This document shows positions 44,440 through 52,676 of a DNA stretch of 64,000 nt, piece after piece. Position 1 is the first letter of the stretch; each line of letters opens with the position of its first letter. The notes under the pieces were generated by a model. The model had not been told where the DNA came from. It made no database searches and saw nothing but the letters and a program-made list of their open reading frames with translations. The position numbers and the translations under genes were made by a program. Origin of the DNA: Desulfobacterales bacterium (GTDB lineage: Bacteria; Desulfobacterota; Desulfobacteria; Desulfobacterales; JAFDDL01); the NCBI GenBank assembly GCA_034003325.1, contig JAVEYW010000012.1, positions 62,001 through 126,000 of the forward strand, given 5' to 3'.

Positions 44440-45582
44440 ATGTATCTTAATGAATTATCAAAAGAACAGAACATGATATTAAGATCTGTTAAAAAGATCG
44501 CATCCGAAAAAATTAAAGAAAGTGCAGCAGAAGCTGATGAATGTGCACAATTTCCTAATGATATCTGGAATCTTCTAAAAGAAGCGGATATATTTTCAAT
44601 GTTTTTCCCCGAGGAATATGGGGGGACGAATTTAGATTTTCATACCTGTTGTTTGGTCATTGAAGAATTATCCAAAGTGGATATAAATTCCGCAATGATG
44701 CCATTAACCCAGGAATTAGCGGCTTTGCCGATTATAGTGGGTAATAATGAAAATTTAAAAAAAAAATATATTCCAAAACTGGCGAGTGGTGAATGGCATG
44801 CTGCTTTTGCCGCCACAGAACCTGAGGCTGGAAGTGATCTGGGTTCCGTCTCTACATGCGCAGTGTTAAAAGGTGATAAATTTCATTTAGACGGTATTAA
44901 GCATTATATTTCTTATGCTGATAATGCTGATATTTTAACGGTTTTTGCAAAAACGAATCCAGAAGCAGGAGCTGAGGGGCTCAGCTGTTTTGTCGTAGAA
45001 AAAAACGCTCCTGGATTAACCATTGGTAAAAAAGAAAAAAAGATAAGTGTTCGTGGAGCTGCAGCTTGCGAAGTTTTATTCAGAGATTGTCAGATACCAA
45101 AAGAGAATTTAATCAGCGGCGAAGGCCAGACTGTTAAAAATTTGATGAACTTATTAAATTTAACTAGACCCCTGATTGCAGCATGCGCTGTTGGATTAGC
45201 GCAAGGTGCCTTTGATTATGCGTTGAAATATTCTACCGGCAGAATTCAGTTCGGGAAACCCATATGTAAGTTTCAGGGGATCCAATTTATGTTGGCCGAT
45301 ATGGCAATGGAAATAGAGGCAGCTAGACATTTGACCTATTATGCCGCTTCACAGGTGGAAAAGAAATCTTCCGGCATCCCTAAGTTTTCAGCTATGGCAA
45401 AATGCTTTGCTTCTGATGTCGCGATGAAAGTAACGACAAATGCTGTTCAAATTTTAGGAGGCGCAGGGCTAATGTGTGACCATCCCGTCGAAAGGATGAT
45501 GAGGGATGCCAAGCAGCTTCAAATTGTTGAAGGAACAAATCAGGTCATGAGATCTGTTATCGCCGGCAAGTTGTTGAGGTGA
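44440..45582 (+). CDS. Acyl-CoA dehydrogenase
   Basis: A FAD-dependent acyl-CoA dehydrogenase of 380 residues that introduces a double bond next to the CoA thioester. Family marks are the AFAATEPEAGSDLGSV flavin/substrate loop, HLDGIKHYISYAD, GRIQFGKPICKFQGIQFMLA and the C-terminal QILGGAGLMCDHPVERMMRD and IVEGTNQVMRS. The general base Glu of IVEGTNQ is in place. ATG at 44440 has GGGAG five bases upstream and is preferred over GTG at 44434. It is noticeably A/T-rich at third positions, unlike the genes to the left of 44 kb. Probably co-regulated with the ligase cluster through the shared operator. Confidence 0.92.
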   Translation: MYLNELSKEQNMILRSVKKIASEKIKESAAEADECAQFPNDIWNLLKEADIFSMFFPEEYGGTNLDFHTCCLVIEELSKVDINSAMMPLTQELAALPIIVGNNENLKKKYIPKLASGEWHAAFAATEPEAGSDLGSVSTCAVLKGDKFHLDGIKHYISYADNADILTVFAKTNPEAGAEGLSCFVVEKNAPGLTIGKKEKKISVRGAAACEVLFRDCQIPKENLISGEGQTVKNLMNLLNLTRPLIAACAVGLAQGAFDYALKYSTGRIQFGKPICKFQGIQFMLADMAMEIEAARHLTYYAASQVEKKSSGIPKFSAMAKCFASDVAMKVTTNAVQILGGAGLMCDHPVERMMRDAKQLQIVEGTNQVMRSVIAGKLLR

Positions 45583-45669
45583 TAACACGCACTAACCGGC
45601 CTTTTAAATTTATATTGTATATTATAATTTTTAAAACCTATAATTTAAACCCTTTGCAAGGAGATAGTT

Positions 45670-46428
45670 ATGAAAGACAAATTGTCACCCGTGGCTTTTC
45701 CAACAACACCAGAAGAAGAATTTAGGTGGGGTTTTGATGTTCATCGGCCAAACAGCACGCCCATGGCGTGGATTTTAGATTGGAAATCGGCAAGCGCAGG
45801 ATTTGGATTGTCCAGAGAAAGGCTGATGGAGGTAGTTGAGTTCAGGACGGGAGAAGATCTGTCCAGTCTTACAATCGATGATGTCTTAGCCGGGCATTCC
45901 TATATGTTTAAAATGCACTGGCACACATTGTATAATGCCATCGCCAAAATAGGTGACCAGGAAATGGCGAGAAAGGTCGCCCACGAAATCGGTTACAATC
46001 TGGGTGCCAGAGGATGGGAACTGCTTCAGAAAAAATTTGGATCCCCCGTTCCCTTGGAAAGAATAGTGTGGTACCAGGATATTGCACATTTGCTGTATGG
46101 ACCTGATACCCATGCATATTCTTGGTGCGATGATCAGAAAAGCGTTTGCTGCAGGTTGGGATGTCTTTTCTGGCCCCCTTTAAGTATGCCTGGAAATGCC
46201 TTTTATTGCAGAAGGTTTGATAATGCATACATTGAGGCCTATATGGATGTCGAACCGGGTTTGTACTGTGTGAGAGTCCCAGATTTGGGCGATGACTGCT
46301 CAGGGAAAAGATGTATTCATATGTGGACATATGACAAGAAAGTAATTGAAGATTTACCTGATAAGCTGAAAAACAATATTCCTGATACCACAAAGGCTGT
46401 CCTGAAGAGAAAGGGTGTTACGTTGTAG
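45670..46428 (+). CDS. Unrecognised Cys-rich protein next to acyl-CoA dehydrogenase
   Basis: A 252-residue protein I do not recognise with confidence. The N-terminal half is helical and charged (KIGDQEMARKVAHEIGYNLG). The C-terminal half is compact and rich in Cys, Trp and Tyr: WCDDQKSVCCRLGCLFWP, YCRRFDNAYIEAYMDVEPGL and DDCSGKRCIHMWTYD. The Cys pattern could bind a metal or an iron-sulphur cluster. A loose resemblance to the ATC-hydrolase-like superfamily of anaerobes is possible but unproven. It follows the acyl-CoA dehydrogenase by 87 bases, with AAGGAGATAGTT before ATG, so it is likely in the same message. Confidence 0.6.
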   Translation: MKDKLSPVAFPTTPEEEFRWGFDVHRPNSTPMAWILDWKSASAGFGLSRERLMEVVEFRTGEDLSSLTIDDVLAGHSYMFKMHWHTLYNAIAKIGDQEMARKVAHEIGYNLGARGWELLQKKFGSPVPLERIVWYQDIAHLLYGPDTHAYSWCDDQKSVCCRLGCLFWPPLSMPGNAFYCRRFDNAYIEAYMDVEPGLYCVRVPDLGDDCSGKRCIHMWTYDKKVIEDLPDKLKNNIPDTTKAVLKRKGVTL

Positions 46429-46471
46429 ATAGTCATGCGGATTTTGGGTTTGTTAATGATTTACTAAATTA

Positions 46472-46500
46472 ATGGGGAGAGAAAAAATTTCTTTCCCCAT
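46472..46500 (+). terminator. Hairpin after the Cys-rich gene, possible terminator
   Basis: Arms ATGGGGAGAGA (46472-46482) and TCTTTCCCCAT (46490-46500) pair with a G-T wobble and a short A/T loop. It lies 44 bases after the stop codon. There is no strong U-tract behind it, so termination is possible but not certain. Confidence 0.4.
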
Positions 46501-46658
46501 CAATCTTGTAAGTAAATTATTGCACTGCTGTCCAAAACAATTTGAATTTTGATATTCTGAAACAATAATATCAATCTTTAATTTCGCTCTTTGAAAACGC
46601 ACGTATTTATTTTTTCATCCTTCCTTCCCATTGCCTGCTCTATTAATCGGCCATGGAT

Positions 46659-48374
46659 TCAGCTTGAATCTATCAGATGCTGGTAGTCATAGTAGTGAAG
46701 TCGAACGTCCAGGATGGAGAGAATATCTTTTTGAAGATCATTAAGTTCGGATACAAAGCCACAGCTATCTCCGTCAGGTAGCGGTATTTGTCCCTGGACG
46801 ATATCTTCGAACTCTTTCAGCATAAACTCGCTGCGCGGATTACGGATATCCTTTTTGTTTGGCATAAATCTATCCAATCCCCGGTTTCGGTTGTCGATAT
46901 TATTCCTGGCGGTTCTCTCGATGATCACCAACATCTGCAAAGTGATTTTGAAGAGGAACAAAAATGCTTCTATTCGCTCAGGGGTATGCAGGTAGATGGG
47001 CTCAATGCTGTAAGGCCCCTTTGCCCGGCGGAAGGTGTGCTCGCACTTGTATTGGCTCTTGTGAGCCAGCATAGCTTTCTCGATGCTCAGTTTATCTGAG
47101 GGCTTGTTGGTTAGAAGCGGATAATCGCCGCACTGGGAGAGAGCTTTTTCGAAAGCATCTTTGTCAAGTTCATGTTGAACGCTGAAATGGTCATTGACTT
47201 CAGCTATCTTTTCCTTTTCAGAGTCTGCCGATGGCCTGCCGCGTTTGCTGTTCTTATAGGTGGTGACCGGATTGTTGATTACGGTGTAGGTGAAAAATAA
47301 GTCTGTGTTGTTTTTCTTCAAGATGGCGGCGCATGCCGCCTCTATCTGTTCCTAGCTTTTCAGCTTATAACTGTTGAGTTTGCCGGAAAGTTCTTTGAAA
47401 TCGTCGCGTGTCTTCTGGATGCGGTTTTGCAACGCTTTTTGTTTTAGGGCGCGAAGACCATGATCGAACAGAATGATCATCCGCAGCTTGTAGGTTTTGT
47501 CTTCATGTGAAAATTCCATGGGGACTTCAAAGCCGCGGTTAACGTGCTCTTTATAAAGGATAAGTAGCTCACTGTCATGTTTGCTCAGTGCCTCTTCAAA
47601 GATATTCTTGTAGGATTCATACATCGGCGCCGGAGCGATGAAAAACCCATCATTGTCTGAAATATGCGCCATGTTCTCGTGAGTGATCAATTTCGAATCA
47701 GCCACGTAAAGGAAATCATGGCCGTCGAGCAGATCAATCAGTTTGTGCCACTGCTCGACATAGGTAGTTACATCAGCCGTATTGCCGCTATAGACCTTTT
47801 GAAATAATGGGAAGGCGTGATCGGAACTAACGGACATCGACCAGACAAGTTGCTTTAGGTCCTTGCGGTGCTTTTTACTATGCCCAAACGTGACACGGAT
47901 GCTGCGGTCGGTCTTGTTGTTGTCGGCATTACCGTAAACAGACATTGAGGTTGTATCATTGTGACAGACAGGAGTTTGGATTTAAAACACCTCGATCATA
48001 TTCCGGGTGATAGCCAGTTCGAGCTCCCCGATTCCATAAGAAAATATGGCATCCAGGGTATTGGCAAGCCGGTCGTCGAAGAACTCTTCGGGCGCAATAT
48101 TGGGTAGCATCACGTTGAGCACGGTTTTTTCTGCGGCAAATTTGCAAATTCGATATAGTTGCATGACCTGAAACAGTATGCCGGAAACCATAGCCATGGC
48201 AGCTTGGCTAAGGGTGAAGATTTTCCTTCTTAGATTCGGCTCAACCTGATCATTTATGATGCGCTGGATCCCACATTGATCAAAATAACGGTGCAGGATC
48301 GGTGCAAATCCAACCGCTTGTGTTTGGACATTTTTGATAACTGGTGGTATCAATTGCAGCGCCCTCCTTAACAT
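46659..48374 (-). pseudogene. IS1634-family (IS4-like) transposase with two in-frame stops
   Basis: Reading from 48374, one frame of 571 codons covers a whole transposase, interrupted only by TAA at 47982-47984 (after ITRNMIEVF) and TAG at 47352-47354 (after LNSYKLKS). Core marks are SVYGNADNNKTDRSIRVTFG (first catalytic Asp region), FLYVADSKLITHENM and the C-terminal IRVRHTFRRAKGP-like part, here CEHTFRRAKGPYSIEPIYLH. There is no frameshift or deletion, so inactivation is by nonsense changes only. The family is inferred from these motifs. Terminal repeats could not be fixed. Confidence 0.8.
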
Positions 48375-48556
48375 GCTGGAAAGACTCTGCTTTTTAACAG
48401 TAAAAATCTAGTTTGATTTCAGTTGGTTATATGGGTTTATTTGGAATTATTGTGTGAAAAAGCGCTCAATCTATAACAGTTATATATTTTTAATGATTTC
48501 CTTTGATTTTTAATTTATAAAACCAATAAACGGAACAAGCGAAATTCAAGATAAAG

Positions 48557-49031
48557 ATGAACTGCGCTGATTTTATCGATAACGCACTGGCAATCGATGA
48601 TTCATTGCCGGTCGCGAAAAGATTTGCCGATGCTGGGTTTAAAGTCATTGGGGTAAGCTGTGGTATAATAGGTGATTAAAAATGGCTTAAAACAGTCAGA
48701 ATTAGCCAGCACAGGCCTGGAATTTTAACAGAGAATGAGGAAGCCTACTTCGAAGGATATGCTCGCCATATTAAAAAAGAAATTACAATTGCATTAATCC
48801 TCCTATAGGGGTTTGAGATCCTTTGAGGTCGCCGATTTGATTATAAACGACGGAATTACCGATTACATTAAAATGAGCCAACCGTTTATCCGAGAGCCAG
48901 ACTTGATTAACCGATTGCAAATGGGATGCCTGCGTAAAGCAGAATGTATATCGGACTATTTGTGCTTCAATCCGGGCTTTAAGGATGAGGGAGTATATTG
49001 TGTCATTAAAGAGAGGAGTTTAAAAAAGTAA
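48557..49031 (+). pseudogene. Decayed old-yellow-enzyme (NADH:flavin oxidoreductase) gene, 3' part
   Basis: Three fragments in this stretch read as consecutive pieces of the flavin-binding barrel of OYE-family enzymes. The first is DFIDNALAIDDSLPVAKRFA (48557-48679, ending in TAA). The second, in another frame, is RPGILTENEEAYFEGYARHI. The third, about 48813-49031, is RSFEVADLIINDGITDYIKM plus QPFIREPDLINRLQMG and a Cys-containing tail with SDYLCFNPGFKDEGVYCV. Stops and frameshifts separate them, and the N-terminal barrel half is gone, presumably displaced by the neighbouring transposase. OYE-family enzymes are often enoate reductases in anaerobic degradation pathways. Confidence 0.7.
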
Positions 49032-49082
49032 TATTGGAATTTTTGGGAAGAAAGATTTTCCTCTGCCCATAGGTTGAATAAT

Positions 49083-49400
49083 ATGCAAAAAATGCAAATT
49101 AAGGTCAAGTTCCTGTCTGTTTTTGCCAATAAAATTGGGACAACCGAAGAAATAATAGAGCTCTTTGAAGATTATAAAATTTCAAAACTAATAAAAATAA
49201 TAACAAAAAAATATAAAGATGGTCTTAGTGACTATATTTCAGTTTGCGGTGATGATTATGCCTTTAATCAACTGATCAAGATAGGCATACAAATCGGTGG
49301 TGAAGGGAGAGTCCAGATGATTGATTATATGGACGGTCCTGATACGATCTTAAATAATGGAGATATTGTATTCATTTATTACGCACTATCAGGTGGATAA
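49083..49400 (+). CDS. MoaD/ThiS-like sulfur-carrier protein
   Basis: A 105-residue ubiquitin-fold protein of the MoaD/ThiS group that ends in the diagnostic double glycine (YYALSGG). MoaD-type proteins donate sulfur to the pterin dithiolene of molybdenum or tungsten cofactors. Family features: an N-terminal beta strand KVKFLSVFANKIG, then the acidic EEIIELFEDY, and the C-terminal NNGDIVFIYYALSGG. It is longer than most (about 80 residues) by an insertion in the middle. The start is ATG 49083; TTG at 49074 and ATG at 49092 are alternatives. A tungsten-type aldehyde oxidoreductase is encoded 7 kb downstream, and the two could be functionally linked. Confidence 0.8.
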   Translation: MQKMQIKVKFLSVFANKIGTTEEIIELFEDYKISKLIKIITKKYKDGLSDYISVCGDDYAFNQLIKIGIQIGGEGRVQMIDYMDGPDTILNNGDIVFIYYALSGG

Positions 49401-49525
49401 ATGTCATTAAATTCGAAATTCATTTGTTCGATTAAATTGTTTAAAAACTTTGATTTCGCTCTTTGAAAAAAAAGGTTTTGATAATTTCCGATAGTTCGAA
49501 ATTTTTCTGCCAGTATTATGAGATA

Positions 49526-50360
49526 CTATGAGCTTTTGAAGAGATACGCATAGGAGTAACAGCGTTTGGGCAGCTCAAGTATGGTCAAAATATCGCTTTG
49601 CAGGTTGGTTAGTTCAGATACGAAGCTGTAGTCTTTTCCGTCGGGAAGACGTATATGCCCGCTGACAACATGCTCGAACTTTTGAAGTAGATATTCGGCT
49701 TCCGATGTCCGGTAATCTTTACGGTTAGGCATGAAATCACCCAGTCCTTAGTCCCGAGCCTGGATGTTTTTGCGGGCCGACCGTTCGATCAATACAACGG
49801 CTTGCAGTGCGAACTTGAAAAGGAACAGATAAGTCTCAATCCGGTCGGGCGTATGCAAATAAATCGGTTCAAGCTGAGCGGTACTGCTTGCTGTAGCCGA
49901 AAGTGATCGTGATACTTCGATCGGTTTGGCGATTGTCAACGCTCCCATACACAAAGGCACAAGTGGTGTCGTTATGACAGATGTCGGTTTGAATATCGAA
50001 GGCATTGATCATGGCGTTGGTAATTATGCCCTCCAGATTTCCCAGACCGTAACTATAGAGGGCATCCAGAGTGTCAGCCAAGCGGTCATCAAAGTAGTCC
50101 TGCGGCGCGGCCGGGAAACAGCGCATCAAGAACCGTGCTCTCTTTTGCAAACTGGCAGATCCGGTACAACTACATCACCTGGAACAGAATGCCGGTAATC
50201 ATTGCGATACAAGCCTGCCCATGGGTAAGGGCTTTGCGTCTCGGATCAGTGGGTACATGCTCATCAATGATATCCACAATGCCGCATTTTTCGAAATAAT
50301 GCGGCAGAATCGGGGCAAATCCAACTGGTTTGGTTTTTTAACATCGTTGATGACATTTTT
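49526..50360 (-). pseudogene. Second IS1634-family transposase remnant with internal deletion
   Basis: The same transposase family as at 46659-48374 but more decayed. The N-terminal part (about 50360-50190) is frameshifted; HNDTTCAFVYGSVDNRQTDR follows and then runs straight into QLEPIYLHTPDRIETYLFLF, so the middle of the gene, with most of the catalytic core, has been lost. The C-terminus, with a stop before GLGDFMPNRKDYRT, ends near 49526. The 3' flank shares the bases TTTCGCTCTTTGAAAA with the first copy (46580s and 49450s). The 5' end is cut exactly where repeat copy C begins. Confidence 0.85.
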
Positions 50361-50466
50361 AGACCCTTTACCAGAAACATGCACGCTTTTGCGTGTATAT
50401 TCGCCGAAGGTGAAAGATGGCTTTTATGCATCCCAGTATTCCAGCATCCGGCTTTGCCGGATTAGG
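50360..50466 (+). repeat. Dispersed structured repeat, copy C
   Basis: A 107-base copy with only about five differences from copy A at 27668-27774. It abuts the truncated 5' end of the transposase remnant, so the repeat sits at the junction, either as the insertion point or as part of the mobile event. Confidence 0.85.
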
Positions 50467-50673
50467 CATATATGTAATTTCCGTAAAGTATAGAAATCAC
50501 ATATAATATCAGCAATAAAAAATCTATGCATATTTTCAAAAATTACAGCTTGTTATATTTAGCTATATGGGCATATGTGCAATTTTTCGTTGCTTTCCAC
50601 AAAACATCATTGAATTTCGCCGTATTTTAAATTTATTAACTACTATCTGTAACAAGCGAAATCCGAGTTAATA

Positions 50674-51645
50674 ATGACTTTTTATGCTTTCGCTCATCAA
50701 TATTTTCTTTGGTTTGCGCTTTTATTTCTTCCTACCGCCCTATTTTTGCGCTTTATTTTCTCCATTCGTCTTATCATACAAAGTGCACCAAGATTCAAAA
50801 AGAATAAATTGAAATACATCACATCAGTATTAAGCAGAAGCTTCTTCCCATTAAATTCTCTTTATTTGGAAAAGCCTCACTATTCATTCCTGCGACTGTT
50901 TTTTCATGTGACGCTCATTGCTCTACCAGTATGGCTTCCAATGCACGTTTTCACATTATCTTATTCACGCCTGGGTTTGGCTTGGACACCGCTTCCCCTG
51001 CATATTTCCGAGATATTGACCATAATGGTCATAATGCTCTGTGCGGTTTTTTTTCTTCGAAGAGTTCTAATTTCCAAAATCAGGAGGAATTCCAATGCAT
51101 GGGATTTTTTGCTGTTAGGTCTCGTCGCCGCCCCTTTTACAACTGGCTATTTATCGGTGCATGATCCATTTGGAAGCAGGTTCCAGTTCTTATCCGACAA
51201 TATGTATACGTTGCACGTTATTACCGGTGAGATCATGCTGATTGTGGTCGGATTTCTTTTTATAAGAGTCTATCTGGATAAAAAAGTATGTATTGCATGT
51301 GCCGCATGTACGGAGAACTGTCCCACACAGGCATTGGCGTATCAAGATCTTAAAACTGATAGGTTTTTTTATTATTCTCATTATCGATGCATTGCTTGTG
51401 CCACATGCATGAGCATATGCCCGGTCAACGCTGTGTCTTTAAAACATGTGATAAGTCTAAGAAGATTTATTCAACTTAAACCCAAATCACCAATATTGAG
51501 CCATGAACTGATAAAATGCGATCTATGTGAAAGATCCGTCGCTTCTGTTGGACAAATTGGAAAAATAGAAGAGGCTATCGGTTCTGGAGAAATAAAATTA
51601 TGTGAAAGGTGCCGGAGATTATACGCCGCGTTTTTACTTGAGTAA
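50674..51645 (+). CDS. Membrane protein with two 4Fe-4S ferredoxin domains, NarI/NapH-like
   Basis: A 323-residue protein with about five transmembrane helices (LWFALLFLPTALFLRFIF; FFHVTLIALPVWLPMHVF; ILTIMVIMLCAVFFL; DFLLLGLVAAPFTTGYL; VITGEIMLIVVGFLFI). Histidines in helices 2 and 5 (HVTL, MHVF, LHVI) could hold haem b, as in NarI-type subunits. Cytoplasmic CIACAACTENCP and CIACATCMSICP each bind one 4Fe-4S cluster. The tail has CDLC and CERC. It may pass electrons between the quinone pool and a soluble ferredoxin partner, possibly for the aldehyde oxidoreductase or the BCR-type reductase. It stands alone between insertion remnants, with low GC like its neighbours. Confidence 0.7.
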   Translation: MTFYAFAHQYFLWFALLFLPTALFLRFIFSIRLIIQSAPRFKKNKLKYITSVLSRSFFPLNSLYLEKPHYSFLRLFFHVTLIALPVWLPMHVFTLSYSRLGLAWTPLPLHISEILTIMVIMLCAVFFLRRVLISKIRRNSNAWDFLLLGLVAAPFTTGYLSVHDPFGSRFQFLSDNMYTLHVITGEIMLIVVGFLFIRVYLDKKVCIACAACTENCPTQALAYQDLKTDRFFYYSHYRCIACATCMSICPVNAVSLKHVISLRRFIQLKPKSPILSHELIKCDLCERSVASVGQIGKIEEAIGSGEIKLCERCRRLYAAFLLE

Positions 51646-51908
51646 AATTTATCATAGCTGCTATTACAGTAAGTTTAGACCCAAAATAAGCGTATATTAA
51701 AAGAAGCAAAACTTTTTCAGGCTTTTGAATTACTTCTATGATTTTTATATAAAAAGTAATGCTGGAAAAATCTGTTGGGCACACTTCTCCTCATGATTGG
51801 TGTTGTAATAAGAAATTTTTTACTCTGTTTATGATCGATATCCTTTCAGTTACTGTGTTGGAATGAGCTCGCGGTTGCTGTTGCAACGGCTGCCCAGAAG
51901 ATAGATCC

Positions 51909-52423
51909 TTACTGAAAAACTAATGATCTTAGCATATTCAAAAAGTTGAAGGTGTGGTTGAGCTTATCATTGTATCCGATTATCCTGTAACAAATCCGCC
52001 TACCGGTTCTGATAATGACACACGGTATTTGAATAAACATATTGACGAACTTTTTAAATTCCATGCGAATGATTTGAGCGCCAATGGGACGATAATGCAT
52101 CAGCATGCCATACAGGCTTTCAGGTCCCAGGCCAGCGACGCAATGACCATATAGGCCCAGTTGGAAACAAGGTTGTCAGAGGGGGGATTGAATGGCTCGG
52201 ACTTCGTTTTTGAGTTGTTCGATGTCGTTTTTGTGATCCGCCGGCCGCGATAAAATTCAATCAGTTCCTTTGCGGACATCTTTGTCTCGTTTGTAATGTA
52301 AAAAAAATACCGAACGTCGTCAAAAAGCTTAAGTTCGCCCTTTGTCACTTTTATGATTTTTTTGAGCGCGACCATTCGATAGCATTTTTCACATTTGCCG
52401 GGCTGATATGAAAACTCTGCCAT
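51909..52423 (-). pseudogene. IS1380-family transposase C-terminal remnant
   Basis: Two overlapping frames together read as the C-terminal half of an IS1380-type transposase: SYQPGKCEKCYRMVALKKII, then VRYFFYITNETKMSAKELIE, a frameshifted EFYRGRRITKTTSN region, LVSNWAYMVIASLAWDLKAC, and, in another frame, MEFKKFVNMFIQIPCVIIRT to the end. The N-terminal half is gone. It is the third transposase family decayed in this 9-kb stretch. Confidence 0.75.
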
Positions 52424-52563
52424 ATATTCCGATTCGGTCTGAATGTTTACAAAATTTTTCCCGATTTCATCCTAATTTGAAAATAGCGCACATTTTTGTT
52501 CCTTTATTTACGGTGCCTTACATCGGATATTTTATTAGCTCGTAACATAATTTGATAAATTTC

Positions 52564-52614
52564 TTGACAAGAGGCAAAATAATGGATTATGTGTTATCAA
52601 ACAAACGTTTGGTA
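52564..52614 (+). promoter_or_regulatory. Promoter with palindromic operator upstream of acyl-CoA ligase
   Basis: TTGACA lies at 52564-52569. A -10 candidate is in the TTATGT/GATTAT region (52585-52593), weaker than at 44.3 kb. The 15-base sequence AACAAACGTTTGGTA (52600-52614) is identical to that at 44303-44317 and carries the palindrome CAAACGTTTG. Position relative to the -35 box differs by only four bases between the two sites. Confidence 0.6.
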
Positions 52615-52676
52615 AAATTTTGTCAAGCCCCTTCAATTTGTCAAGCCTCTTCAAGCGTCATTATTAGGAGCCTGTA

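Larger units (their letters stand above)
51646..52676. other. Non-coding region with IS1380 remnant and ligase promoter
   Basis: About 1 kb without an intact gene. The middle is the transposase remnant (51909-52423) and the right end carries the promoter/operator at 52564-52614. The left 260 bases (51646-51908) are AT-rich with no recognisable feature. Confidence 0.5.

Noticed and set aside
47352-47984. In-frame TAG and TAA in the IS1634-type gene as recoding (for example pyrrolysine)
   Set aside because: Two different stop codons in one transposase and a second decayed copy nearby are simpler to explain as nonsense mutation.
46659-50360. Composite transposon with two IS1634-like ends carrying the MoaD-like gene
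   Set aside because: Both IS copies are on the same strand and dead, but no terminal repeats or target duplication could be fixed, so a composite structure cannot be supported.
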